A stretch of DNA of 64,000 nucleotides, from NCBI GenBank assembly GCA_965214995.1, contig CBDCCT010000002.1, forward strand, positions 2,480,001 through 2,544,000. The letters run 5' to 3'. Position numbers and translations under genes: made by a program. This document shows, one piece after another, positions 27,700 through 35,384 of this stretch. The stretch's first letter is position 1; each line of letters begins with the position of its first letter. The notes under the pieces are model-generated. The model had not been told where the DNA came from. It saw only the letters and a list, made by a program, of their open reading frames with translations, and searched no databases. The stretch comes from CBDCCT01 sp965214995 (GTDB taxonomy: Bacteria; Deinococcota; Deinococci; Deinococcales; Trueperaceae).

Positions 27700-27927
27700 T
27701 CACTCAGGTGCCGGCCCGTACTGGAACACCTCATCAAGCGGCACGTCGAACACCTGAGCGATCTTGAAGGCAACCTCGAGGGTGGGTGAGTACTTCCCGC
27801 CCTCGATAGCGTTCACGGTTTGGCGGGTGACGCCGATGCGCTCCGCGAGTTCCTTCTGGGTCAGTTCTCCATGATGGAAACGCAGGGTCTTGATGCGGTT
27901 GTGGATACGGTCCTTCGTTATCGCCAT
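27700..27927 (-). CDS. Cro/C1-type helix-turn-helix regulator (75 aa)
   Basis: 75 residues consisting almost wholly of one HTH_3 domain (LTQKELAERIGVTRQTVNAIEGGKYSPTLEVAFKIAQVF) ending PLDEVFQYG. The start ATG is 2 bp after the stop of the membrane-protein gene upstream, so the pair is translationally coupled. Two-gene modules of this kind (small YozG/YvaO-type HTH with a DUF2178-like membrane protein) are common; the regulator may bind the palindrome upstream of the operon. Confidence 0.88.
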   Translation of the reverse strand: MAITKDRIHNRIKTLRFHHGELTQKELAERIGVTRQTVNAIEGGKYSPTLEVAFKIAQVFDVPLDEVFQYGPAPE

Positions 27928-27929
27928 CC

Positions 27930-28349
27930 TCAGAGCCCTCGGCGGTAGTAGTAGATACGCAGCACGCTATTGATGATCTCGTGGGCAAACAGCGTCACGA
28001 AGAGGATGTGTGCCACCCAAATAGTGTCGATGGGAGCGACTAAGGCAGCCATGGAACCCAGAATGCCGGTGACGAACAGCCATGAGGTGCGCCCTTCTGC
28101 CCGCCAGGCGATGAGGCGATCGCGCTCGTCACGGCCGTCTGAGCCCGACATGATTGCCACGACGGTGGAGCCTCCGACCATGATGAGAATCAGGAGGATC
28201 ACGGAGGATATGAAGAGCGGAATGAAGGTCATGATGTTGCTGCTGCCTGCCGCGAACAGTTGCGCAGCTTGGATGACATAGTAGGCAAGTACAGCAAGCA
28301 GGGCGAGCAGGGTGACCCAGACGACTTTTTCTTCGAACGATGTTTCCAC
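27930..28349 (-). CDS. Four-helix membrane protein coupled to an HTH regulator
   Basis: 139 residues from GTG 28349 behind GAGGTGA. Four hydrophobic helices are visible: about 9-32, 40-66, 88-106 and 108-128, with a basic loop DGRDERDRLIAWRAEGRTS between the second and third. The DERDRxI loop is characteristic of DUF2178-like proteins. Function is unknown. It is first in a two-gene operon with the HTH protein. Confidence 0.75.
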   Translation of the reverse strand: METSFEEKVVWVTLLALLAVLAYYVIQAAQLFAAGSSNIMTFIPLFISSVILLILIMVGGSTVVAIMSGSDGRDERDRLIAWRAEGRTSWLFVTGILGSMAALVAPIDTIWVAHILFVTLFAHEIINSVLRIYYYRRGL

Positions 28350-28383
28350 GATTTCACCTCATCTATAAATTAGTCAAAGATAA

Positions 28384-28398
28384 TTGACTCAGAGTCAA
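28384..28398. promoter_or_regulatory. Operator-like palindrome upstream of the HTH/membrane operon
   Basis: TTGACT-CAG-AGTCAA is a perfect 6+3+6 inverted repeat, 35 bp upstream of GTG 28349. A third TAGTCAAAG-type half site lies at about 28370-28377. The position fits an operator or a -35 element of the minus-strand operon. Confidence 0.5.
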
Positions 28399-28798
28399 AT
28401 ATACACGACATCGGTCAAGGTGTCAAATATTTTTTACTCCCCAAGCCGTTATGCCCCGACAATGACGCTGCTTTCGGCCGTTCGCGTTAAACCTGGTTTC
28501 GCGGAAGCGGCGGCTGCCGAAGGGCAACCCGGCTCGAGCGTTGGGTCTGCTTTAACCCAAACGTCAGACTGCCTCAAACGCGCTCGAGGACGGTAGCGAA
28601 ACGTTTCCTAGTGCCAAAGCACCCAAATGCTTCTTGCGTCAGCGGCCCACAACCACACCTTTAACCACACCTCGAACAACACTTTGGTGTCTATGCGCCA
28701 ACACCTTCTTGGTTCTATCCTCTCGTACATGGAGCAAGGGGCACAGGCTGTCATAACCGGCCACAAGAGGAGGGTACTGTCAACCGCAATCCTGGAAC
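28399..28798. other. Gene-free stretch
   Basis: No gene with protein-like character is seen on either strand. The minus-strand frame over 28608-28889 runs through the end of the neighbouring insertion sequence and is rejected. The right end (28791-28798, CCTGGAAC) is the left target duplication of that element. Confidence 0.4.
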
Positions 28799-29919
28799 GA
28801 TAGACCCCTAAAAGTCGTATGACCTGCCCAGGGGAAAGAGCAGCGTAGTCAACCAGCGAGGAGAGGACTGGCCGGAGAAGCGTTGCCAAGGAGACTTCTT
28901 GTCAATGAGATGATGGTTCCAACGCCAAAGTGCCTCTTTGAGCCAGTCGGTCAAGCGGTGGTCTGCTTTAACGACTCTTTTACGCGTACGCCTCCAGATT
29001 CCGTGGTAGAGATTTTCCGAAGCGTTGTTGGTTAAGGGCATGTCGGGATGGAGCCAGATGAGCTTGAGCCCCTGCCAAGCTTTGAGGAGTGCTTTAAGTT
29101 TGGCGGCTCCGTAGCGTTGAACGAGGAACTGGAGAAACCGCTCGGCATCTTCTAAGCTGTCTTGTTCATATAAACAGCGCAGGCTGAAAGCAACACCCTT
29201 TCGCTCTTTTTTGGTGAAGTGGGTTAGCACATCTTTTATGACGTGAAACCAGCAGCGGCCATGAGGCGTATCGGCGAACCACTCGCAAGCTGCTCGAATC
29301 GCTTGGCAACCGTCGCTGATAACGGCTTTGGGATGATGCTCGGCGACCAGGTCACGCACGACTTCTTCGCTGCGTTTGGGGCTAAGCGCATAGCCCAGCA
29401 CCGCTTGACTCGCCACGTCCGTAAGGGTGTAGGCCCAACCCCCACCCACTTTGAACTCATCCAAACTCGCTATCTCCGGCTCTTTCTCGACCTTGGCGAC
29501 TAAACGCTCAACACGCCAGCCGCGCAACGCCTGCCAGTTTGCTCGTGTTTGCGGCTTGATGGGGTAGCCGAGATGGGCCGCTATCTCGTCGGCACAGCCT
29601 TCATCGACGCCATGTACATCTAAAATTGCAAAGATACCCTCTACTTTAGAGCTGTACCATTTGGCTCTGGGCACCTCAGGAGGATAGATACAGCACAGGA
29701 GCTTGAGGCACCCTCTACAGCGTACCTTCATCACTTTGGCCTCCCGAACGCCTTGCACATCTCGCAACTTTCGCAGTCGGTAGCCGCCGTGCTCTGGTTT
29801 TTGAAGCTTGCAGTTCGGGCAGCTTACAGGGAGTAAGCTGGCTTTGGGGTAGGTGAATGTTTCCACAAACCTAACCTACCCCTTCTCTTTTTACCCCATA
29901 CGACTTTTGTAGGACTATC
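28799..29919 (-). mobile_element. Insertion sequence, 1121 bp, family not assigned
   Basis: Terminal inverted repeats of 23 bp with four mismatches (start GATAGACC / GATAGTCC, both ending AAAAGTCGTATG) bound the element. A perfect 8-bp direct repeat CCTGGAAC flanks it (28791-28798, 29920-29927). One transposase fills it, and its stop codon lies inside the left repeat. Removing the element and one repeat restores a plausible upstream region for the gene at 29944. Confidence 0.9.
28808..29866 (-). CDS. DDE transposase with N-terminal zinc finger
   Basis: 352 residues. Two Cys pairs (CPNC; CRGCLKLLCC) form an N-terminal zinc ribbon. The RNase-H fold shows Asp in ASLDEFKVGGG, a second Asp in AVISDGCQAI, CWFHVIKD in the linker, and Glu in LTNNASENLYHGIWRRTRKR. 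The layout is that of the IS256/ISL3-like DDE superfamily, but I cannot name the IS family. The 8-bp duplication supports that broad group. No frame breaks are seen. Confidence 0.8.
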   Translation of the reverse strand: METFTYPKASLLPVSCPNCKLQKPEHGGYRLRKLRDVQGVREAKVMKVRCRGCLKLLCCIYPPEVPRAKWYSSKVEGIFAILDVHGVDEGCADEIAAHLGYPIKPQTRANWQALRGWRVERLVAKVEKEPEIASLDEFKVGGGWAYTLTDVASQAVLGYALSPKRSEEVVRDLVAEHHPKAVISDGCQAIRAACEWFADTPHGRCWFHVIKDVLTHFTKKERKGVAFSLRCLYEQDSLEDAERFLQFLVQRYGAAKLKALLKAWQGLKLIWLHPDMPLTNNASENLYHGIWRRTRKRVVKADHRLTDWLKEALWRWNHHLIDKKSPWQRFSGQSSPRWLTTLLFPLGRSYDF

Positions 29920-29943
29920 CCTGGAACGGACGTAACTCAACCA

Positions 29944-30168
29944 ATGGTCTACCAAATCAGAATTAAGGGCCATCTGGGGCCTCAGTGGAAAGAATGGTTT
30001 GGGGGCGTGACCATCACACTAGAAGACAACGGCGATACCCTTCTATCCGGCCCGGTAGTCGATCAGGCCGCGCTGCACAGCTTACTGAAGAAAGTGCGTG
30101 ATTTAGGGATTCCGTTGATTTCAGTGAGTCCCGTTGATGCCAGCCGCTTAGATGCGTCCGATGCCTAA
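29944..30168 (+). CDS. Small conserved-looking protein (74 aa)
   Basis: 74 residues starting MVYQIRIKGHLGPQWKEWFG; the motif LGPQWxxWFGGxxIT and the ending LSGPVVDQAALHSLLKKVRDLGIPL look like a small alpha/beta domain seen in many bacterial hypothetical proteins. No ribosome site is obvious. The insertion sequence ending at 29919 has replaced its upstream region, so expression may depend on the element. Confidence 0.6.
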   Translation: MVYQIRIKGHLGPQWKEWFGGVTITLEDNGDTLLSGPVVDQAALHSLLKKVRDLGIPLISVSPVDASRLDASDA

Positions 30169-30207
30169 GAGCAACTCAGCGCAAGCCCTTTAGAGAGGTG
30201 ATTCATC

Positions 30208-30313
30208 TTTGGCAGCGTCTCCGCTGTAGTTCAACTCTCGAGGAACAGCATGGTGACCGCAATTCCATGCTAGACCCTTCATCAACGCTTTTCTACATCA
30301 CTCAAGAAAAGGA
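30208..30313 (+). repeat. 106-bp direct repeat, copy 1, leader of a small membrane gene
   Basis: Starts TTTGGCAGCGTCTCC and is about 93% identical to 31366-31471 (about seven substitutions, mostly T/C, no indels). It contains a stem AGCATGG/CCATGCT with an 11-nt loop. It lies directly before the AAAAGGAG of the gene at 30321. Both copies keep an open frame, but the changes do not look like selection on protein. Confidence 0.8.
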
Positions 30314-30320
30314 GCAAACC

Positions 30321-30491
30321 ATGAACAAGCAAGTCCAGTTAGCCAACTCGCTGTTGTGGGCGTCAGCCATCGTCGCTTCAGCAGTTTTTGAAGCGCCGGC
30401 TGCGTTGACATTACTCGTTCTGCCGTCTCTCGCTGCAGCCGCATGGGTGGTTATACTCGTCCGCTCCAACAGCAAAGTCCAATTCAATTAA
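30321..30491 (+). CDS. Small two-helix membrane protein (56 aa)
   Basis: 56 residues from ATG 30321 behind AAAAGGAG. Two hydrophobic segments (LLWASAIVASAVF; ALTLLVLPSLAAAAWVVILV) suggest a hairpin in the membrane. An upstream in-frame extension to 30198 would read through the 106-bp repeat and is rejected. The next gene follows after 16 bp with its own AAAAGGAG, so the two are likely co-transcribed. Family unknown. Confidence 0.6.
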   Translation: MNKQVQLANSLLWASAIVASAVFEAPAALTLLVLPSLAAAAWVVILVRSNSKVQFN

Positions 30492-30507
30492 GAAAAGGAG
30501 AACAACA

Positions 30508-31302
30508 ATGAATGATTTACAGGAAATGGCGCAGGAGAAAAGCGTTCTGCAATGGGGTGGTTTAGCTGGCATCCTTGGGAGCATCCTTCACATTCTCGCC
30601 TTCGTCGTAGTAGTTGCCGGTCCCGTGGGAACAGAGGAGCCCGCCGATCTCGAGGAGTGGGTCATAAGATTCCCCGATATCTTAGCGGCCCGGATAGCAG
30701 AGAATAGCCTATACATGGTCGCTCTCATCTTGGGGATCGTCCTCTTCCTTGCCTTATATCGGGCTCTCCGGACGACGAGCTTAGCGCCCGCTTACTTTGG
30801 GGCCGTCCTAAGTATTCTGGGTCTGGTTGTGCTCTTGGCCGGGGCTCTCCCGCATGTCGCTACCGCCCCGCTTTCCGACCTCTATCATGCTTCTGGGACA
30901 ACTCCCGGGGAGCAGGCGACACTCGCCCTTATGTGGCAGGCGACGTGGGGCATATTCGAGGCACTAGTCGCCGTAGGGTTCTTTGTCGTCCCGATAGGTA
31001 TTGTTGCCCTCGGAGTCGCAATGCTTCGGACCCCGGCTTTTGGCAAGAGCTTTGGCTGGGTCAGCGTGGTGCTCGGGGTGATTGGTCTGGTAGGGGCAGC
31101 TTTCTTCATAATCGATCCCTCCTCCATGATCGTCGTGGCCACCTTTTTCGCAATCATCATCTTCCAGTTCGTCCTGGGTTGGAAGGTCTACCGTCTGTCG
31201 AGGGCCCCGTCGGGAGTCTTGAAGACAGAGGAAAGGGCGGGCGCGCTGAAGACCATGCAGGAAGGAAGAGTGGACGCGCCCGCGCCATTCGAAAGGACTT
31301 AG
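30508..31302 (+). CDS. Multi-pass membrane protein, DUF4386-like
   Basis: 264 residues with seven or so hydrophobic helices (GGLAGILGSILHILAFVVVVAG, NSLYMVALILGIVLFLALYRAL, AYFGAVLSILGLVVLLAGA, ALVAVGFFVVPIGIVALGVAML, GWVSVVLGVIGLVGAAFFII, MIVVATFFAIIIFQFVLGWKVY). The arrangement resembles DUF4386-type proteins. Its start has AAAAGGAG 8 nt upstream. The C-terminal 40 residues are charged and cytoplasmic. Function unknown. Confidence 0.75.
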   Translation: MNDLQEMAQEKSVLQWGGLAGILGSILHILAFVVVVAGPVGTEEPADLEEWVIRFPDILAARIAENSLYMVALILGIVLFLALYRALRTTSLAPAYFGAVLSILGLVVLLAGALPHVATAPLSDLYHASGTTPGEQATLALMWQATWGIFEALVAVGFFVVPIGIVALGVAMLRTPAFGKSFGWVSVVLGVIGLVGAAFFIIDPSSMIVVATFFAIIIFQFVLGWKVYRLSRAPSGVLKTEERAGALKTMQEGRVDAPAPFERT

Positions 31303-31365
31303 AAACTATCTCAAAGCGGCATGGCTGGAGATTGTCGATTTCTGGGACGACTATCGTTCAAGAAA

Positions 31366-31471
31366 TTTGGCAGCGTCTCCGCTGTAGTTCAACTCCCGAG
31401 GAACAGCATGGCGACCGCAATTCCATGCAGGACCCTTCATCAACGCTTTCCTACACCACTCAAGACAAGGA
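31366..31471 (+). repeat. 106-bp direct repeat, copy 2, leader of the DUF6326-like gene
   Basis: About 93% identical to 30208-30313 and placed the same way, ending 7 bp before ATG 31479. The GCATGG/CCATGC stem is kept, and the loop differs by one base. Its presence before two unrelated membrane-protein genes suggests a mobile or duplicated leader rather than a gene duplication. Confidence 0.8.
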
Positions 31472-31478
31472 CTAAAAA

Positions 31479-31994
31479 ATGAATTCGATCAAAAAGCCGA
31501 TGACCATCCGAACGAACACCCCGAACCTGCTCGACAACCCGCCGATCCCGGTGCAAGCCAAGCTCGCGGCAGCCTGGACCAGCCTCATGTTCCTCGTCAT
31601 CTACATCGACTACTTCCACCTCTACCAGCCCGGCGAAATCGACGACATCCGGGGTGGCGTCATCTTCGAGTTGGACATCAGCGGAACATTGATGTCCATT
31701 TTCTTCGCGATCATCGCAATTCCGGCCCTGATGATCGTGCTCTCCATGACGCTGCCCGCCCGGGTGAACCGCGCCACGAACCTCGTCGTTGCATCGCTGT
31801 ACATCCCCGCCGTGGGGATGAACTTTTTGGGGTCGCTCCCGGACTATGCCTTCTACTACGCCCTCACCATCGGAGTCGAGGTGCTGATCCTGGCCTTCAT
31901 CCTGCGCGCCGCCTGGACCTGGCCCCGCACGACCTTACCGTCGACGACAGAGCCCGCCGCACCCCACCGACCGCAGGTCCAGATGGGACGGTAG
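31479..31994 (+). CDS. DUF6326-like membrane protein
   Basis: 171 residues with four membrane helices. The conserved core LMFLVIYIDYFHLYQPGEIDDIRGG, then FELDISGTLMS and LPARVNRATNLVVASLYIP, matches DUF6326 (DoxX-like small membrane proteins). GC content and codon use are clearly higher than in the genes before it, as in actinobacterial DNA. It is followed by decayed genes of the same composition. Role unknown. Confidence 0.75.
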   Translation: MNSIKKPMTIRTNTPNLLDNPPIPVQAKLAAAWTSLMFLVIYIDYFHLYQPGEIDDIRGGVIFELDISGTLMSIFFAIIAIPALMIVLSMTLPARVNRATNLVVASLYIPAVGMNFLGSLPDYAFYYALTIGVEVLILAFILRAAWTWPRTTLPSTTEPAAPHRPQVQMGR

Positions 31995-31998
31995 GCAC

Positions 31999-32240
31999 AT
32001 GGCTTCGATCCGAACGGCCGGCCTGACCAAGGACTTCGGCGTCCTCCGGGCCGTCAACGAGATCGACCTCGACCTGCCCGAAGGCGGTGTGGCCGGGTTC
32101 GTCGGCCCGAACGGTGCGGTTCAACAAAGGCACCATCCGGATGCTGTTCGTAACCGAACCGGCTCAAGGTGCTCGCCGGCGAGATCCTTGCGCTCACGAC
32201 CTCCATCGCGGCCGCGATCGCTATCCGGAAGCGACTGATT
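31999..32240 (+). pseudogene. N-terminal remnant of an ABC-transporter ATPase
   Basis: Begins MASIRTAGLTKDFGVLRAVN, then GGVAGFVGPNGA, the classical daunorubicin/ABC-2 ATPase opening. At the Walker A motif the GKST is lost and the frame changes; TIRML appears in another frame. A short segment after it (LAGEILALTTSIAAAIAIRKRL) may belong to another gene. It is broken and short, GC-rich like its neighbours. Confidence 0.65.
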
Positions 32241-32341
32241 AACCACGCACCGGCGGAGGAGCACCTGTTCGGTGCACCGGTCGAAGATCGCTTATGGGAC
32301 GGGTGTCAGCCCAGCCCTAGTCGTCGGGTGGTGAACCCATC

Positions 32342-32593
32342 GTGTCGGCGGTCTCCGATCTGCCGGGCGGCAGACCCCACCTGCGCCGATCCTTGATCGT
32401 GCTGCTGGTCGTCGCGAACGCGACGTGGGGCGGCCTGTGCGTGCTCACGGCGGCGGCGCTGACGGGGACAGCGTCCATGTTCGGCCTGACGCACTTGGTG
32501 GGTGAGGGCGTGTTCGTCGGCGGGCTCGCGGCTTTGGAGTGGAGCCAGCGTGAGCAGCTCCGCATAGCCCGTCTAACAAGCGCATCGACCTGA
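32342..32593 (+). CDS. Small membrane protein (83 aa)
   Basis: 83 residues from GTG 32342. Two hydrophobic segments (SLIVLLVVANATWGGLCVLTAAALTG; HLVGEGVFVGGLAALEW) suggest a two-helix membrane protein of the type found in actinobacteria. The start lacks a strong ribosome site. It lies among decayed genes, so it may be a leftover. Confidence 0.45.
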   Translation: MSAVSDLPGGRPHLRRSLIVLLVVANATWGGLCVLTAAALTGTASMFGLTHLVGEGVFVGGLAALEWSQREQLRIARLTSAST

Positions 32594-32719
32594 CGGCAAA
32601 AGTAGACCGCAGATGAGATACACATCGGCCGCAGGCCACGCGCGTTGAATACGGCCAGGGAGACGGCTCAGATGCCAAACAGCAAGTTGCGCCAAACTAC
32701 TCAAAAAGGAAAGAACAGT

Positions 32720-33135
32720 ATGAACTCAACAAAAAAGATTGCAAGAGTTGCAGGGCTCCTGTATGTGTTTATCGAAATATTTGGTTCCTTGAGCCTCTTC
32801 TATGTTCCTACAGACCCGTCTTACACTACGATGGTCTGGTTGGCGGTTAGCTCCGTGCTTGAGGGATTAGTTGGCAGGGTTGAGATTGTAGGTGGCCTAT
32901 GGATCTTACTCGTAACTTGGGAAGCCTTCCAGCGAGCGAAGCTTCCCAGGCATTGAACTACCTTGGGGTGGTGATCGGTGTGGCGGGTATTCTCACGGTT
33001 GTCCCGGCTCTCGAGGTGGTGGGGATTGGGTTTAGGCTGGGTGAGATCGTGTGGGGTGTATGGCTGGGGATCATCATGTTCCGCGGTAGCCCAGGCGCGG
33101 TGGCGTACAACCGAAAAGAGAGGAAGTTTCTATGA
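32720..33135 (+). pseudogene. DUF4386-like membrane protein, frameshifted and shortened
   Basis: From ATG 32720 behind AAAAGGAAAG the frame reads MNSTKKIARVAGLLYVFIEI, a DUF4386-style start, to about 32950. The C-terminal helices (LNYLGVVIGVAGILTVVPAL, RLGEIVWGVWLGIIMF) continue in another frame to 33135. The joined protein would be about 138 residues, well below the usual 200-240, so an internal deletion is likely besides the frameshift. Confidence 0.55.
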
Positions 33136-34115
33136 AAGCAGTTGTCTACACAGAGTACGGAGCCCCCTTGGATGTCCTTCAGTTTAAAGAGGTCGAAAAA
33201 CCGACTCCCAGTGACAATGAAGTGCTGATAAAAGTTCACGCCGCCTCCGTCAATGCCGCTGACTGGCGTCTCGTGAGAGCTGACCCGTTCCTGGCCCGCT
33301 TTGCTACCGGACTTCTAAAACCAAAAAATACGATTCCCGGCGCTGACGTCGCGGGGCGGGTTGAAGCGGTTGGCAGAAGCGTAACACTATTTCGGCCAGG
33401 GGATGAAGTCTTTGGGGATTTATCTGCCTGTGGCTGGGGCGCTTTTGCCGAGTATGTATGTGCAGGTGAAAACGCGTTGGTGTTGAAACCGGCCAATATA
33501 CCGTTTGAGCAAGCAGCGGCTGTTCCTCTTGCGGCAGTCACCGCCCTGCAGGGTCTTCGCAATAAAGGGCAGATCCAGGCGGGGCAAAAGGTCTTGATCA
33601 ATGGTGCGTCCGGTGGTGTGGGTACGTTTGCGGTGCAGATTGCCAAATCGTTCGGGGCTGAAGTCACTGCCGTGTGCAGCACGAGCAAAATGGACATGGT
33701 GCGCTCACTTGGGGCCGATCATGTCATCGATTACACGCAAGAGGATTTCACCAAGACCGGTCAGCGCTACGACCTGATCCTCGCGGCCAACGGAAACCGT
33801 TCAATTTTTGATTACCAGCGTGCCTTAAGTCCCGAGGGAATCTATGTGACAACCGGAGGTTCCATGACTCAACTGTTTCAAGCCATGCTCCTAGGACCGT
33901 TAATGTCAATGACCGGGAGCAAAAAGATGGGTAACATGCTGGCGAGACCAAACAAGAAGGATTTGGCACTTATTAAAGAGCTTCTTGAAACCGGCAAGGT
34001 CGTACCGGTGATAGATAGACGTTACCCATTAAGCGAGGTTCCTGAAGCTATCCGGTATCTCGGGGAAGGACACGCCAAAGCAAAAGTGGTGATAACTTTG
34101 GAACACAACACCTAA
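33132..34115 (+). CDS. Zinc-free NAD(P)-dependent alcohol dehydrogenase / quinone oxidoreductase (MDR)
   Basis: 327 residues of the medium-chain dehydrogenase/reductase superfamily, quinone-oxidoreductase branch. The catalytic-fold motif HAASVNAADWRL, GADVAGRVEAVG and the Rossmann motif INGASGGVGTFAVQIAKSFGA are visible, with the cofactor-discriminating segment CSTSKMDMVRSLGAD. Structural and catalytic zinc cysteines are absent. ATG 33132 follows GAGAGGAAG. The stop codon lies inside the R'' box of an attC-like site, which is how integron cassette genes end. It may thus be a captured cassette gene. Confidence 0.85.
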   Translation: MKAVVYTEYGAPLDVLQFKEVEKPTPSDNEVLIKVHAASVNAADWRLVRADPFLARFATGLLKPKNTIPGADVAGRVEAVGRSVTLFRPGDEVFGDLSACGWGAFAEYVCAGENALVLKPANIPFEQAAAVPLAAVTALQGLRNKGQIQAGQKVLINGASGGVGTFAVQIAKSFGAEVTAVCSTSKMDMVRSLGADHVIDYTQEDFTKTGQRYDLILAANGNRSIFDYQRALSPEGIYVTTGGSMTQLFQAMLLGPLMSMTGSKKMGNMLARPNKKDLALIKELLETGKVVPVIDRRYPLSEVPEAIRYLGEGHAKAKVVITLEHNT

Positions 34116-34177
34116 CGAAGCGCTGCACCTGCCGCTACTTCGCTGCGCTTCGTAGCGGCAGGTGAGCTTAGTCGTTA
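34107..34177 (+). other. Integron attC-like recombination site
   Basis: Outer box TAACGA (34113-34118) pairs with TCGTTA (34172-34177). After unpaired spacers of 3 and 4 nt, GCT (34122-34124) pairs with AGC (34065+100, i.e. 34165-34167). An unpaired extrahelical G (34125) follows, then a 13-bp perfect stem (34126-34138 with 34152-34164) capped by a 13-nt loop. R box, L box, extrahelical base and variable loop in this order are the architecture of attC. The 7-mer ACCTAAC fits RYYYAAC. No IntI gene is in the window. Confidence 0.7.
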
Positions 34178-34209
34178 ATCCTGCTGCGTTTGTTGAGCGC
34201 GTTGACATC

Positions 34210-34443
34210 ATGACCGTTGCTTCCCAAGACGGCTACTTTTCCTTAGGTGGCTGTAAACTTTCTCCCTGGCCGAAGGTTCGGTACCAGCTCAGGTCCCGGT
34301 CGCCTACCCCTTACGGCGAACGTGCTCGAGCAGGCGCCCTGCTCGTACAGGTGAGCATCGAAAATGCTGCTCCAACAAAGCGCGAAGCGTCGGCTTTCAG
34401 CCTTGACCTATGGTCGGATCAAACGACGGTAGTGGCCCACTAG
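34210..34443 (+). CDS. Uncharacterised short frame downstream of the attC-like site
   Basis: 77 residues from ATG 34210 (MTVASQDGYFSLGGCKLSPW…). It begins 33 bp after the attC-like site, where a next cassette gene would start. The sequence has mixed beta character (GALLVQVSIENAAP, then SAFSLDLWSD) but no family I recognise. It might instead be part of the broken glycosidase region that follows. Low confidence that it is expressed. Confidence 0.3.
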   Translation: MTVASQDGYFSLGGCKLSPWPKVRYQLRSRSPTPYGERARAGALLVQVSIENAAPTKREASAFSLDLWSDQTTVVAH

Positions 34444-34474
34444 TGAATGCTCGCAGCTCGTTCTAGGTTGTAGC

Positions 34475-35287
34475 TGGGGCGAGGCATCGACGGCTGGCGA
34501 CTGGACCGTCCCTTACGAAATTCACACTGGCTTCTGGCGGCGCTTCCGGCAGGTCGTGAAAGAGCAATATCCAGACGCCTACCTTGTCGCCGAGGAGTGG
34601 CGTGACCCCTCGGCGTTTTTGCAGGGCGACAGCTTCGACGGGGCGACACATTATGGGCTGCGGGGGCTTGCCTTTGATTTCTCGCTGACTAACGCGCTAA
34701 CCGGAGACGCTTTCGCTCGGGGATTAAGAACGCTCCACCAGCAGATGCCCAAGGGTAGCGAGTTCGGTATGTTGACCTTACTTGGCTCGCACGACACTGC
34801 CCGCCTGCTAACAGTCTGTGATGAAGATACAAGCGCCGCTTCATTGCTTTACACGCTCCTCTTCACACTGCCTGGCGCACCGCTCGTCTACTACGGCGAC
34901 GAGAACGGTATGACGGGCGAGAACGACCCCGGCTGCCGTAAGCCGATGGTGTGGGAAGAAGAGCAGTGGAACGGACCGCTCAGGGCGCACCTACACAAGC
35001 TCATCGAGCTTCGCCGCCGGCATAGCTGCTTACGCCACGGACATTTAGAAACTGTCTGGAGCAATGATCGAGCGGTGGCTTATGTCAGAGGGCACGGCGA
35101 GGATCAAGTCCTTGTCATCCTCAACAACACGCGAGCGCCGCGCCAGCTTGTTCTGCCGTCGCCGTTTCCTGAGGGCGTAAGGTTGAAAGACGAACTCTGC
35201 GGTTATGAACTGGAGACTCGTGACGGAACGATACGTCTTGACGCTACGCCGTGCCACGCCTGGGTGTTGACCTGGCAGAAACTATAG
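34475..35287 (+). pseudogene. 3' fragment of a GH13 alpha-amylase-family gene
   Basis: The fragment opens with GIDGWRLD (conserved region II) in one frame and continues in another as VPYEIHTGFWRRF, so there is a frameshift near 34505. Then VAEEW (catalytic Glu region), LGSHDTARL (region IV His-Asp), and the C-terminal beta domain (LVILNNTRAPRQLVLPSP) follow to the stop at 35287. The upstream half, including region I, is missing. A protein from 34556 would lack half of the catalytic barrel and be inactive. Confidence 0.8.
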
Positions 35288-35384
35288 GGGCAGCTCAGGC
35301 GGCGCTGATCCCTCCGACAAAAAGTGATAGGCATCGTGTGTGAGCAACAGAAGCACACTAGATTTTCGGGAGGACTTTCTGCGG

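Noticed and set aside
28608..28889. Minus-strand 93-codon gene
   Set aside because: Runs across the end of an insertion sequence and its target duplication, so it cannot be an ancestral gene.
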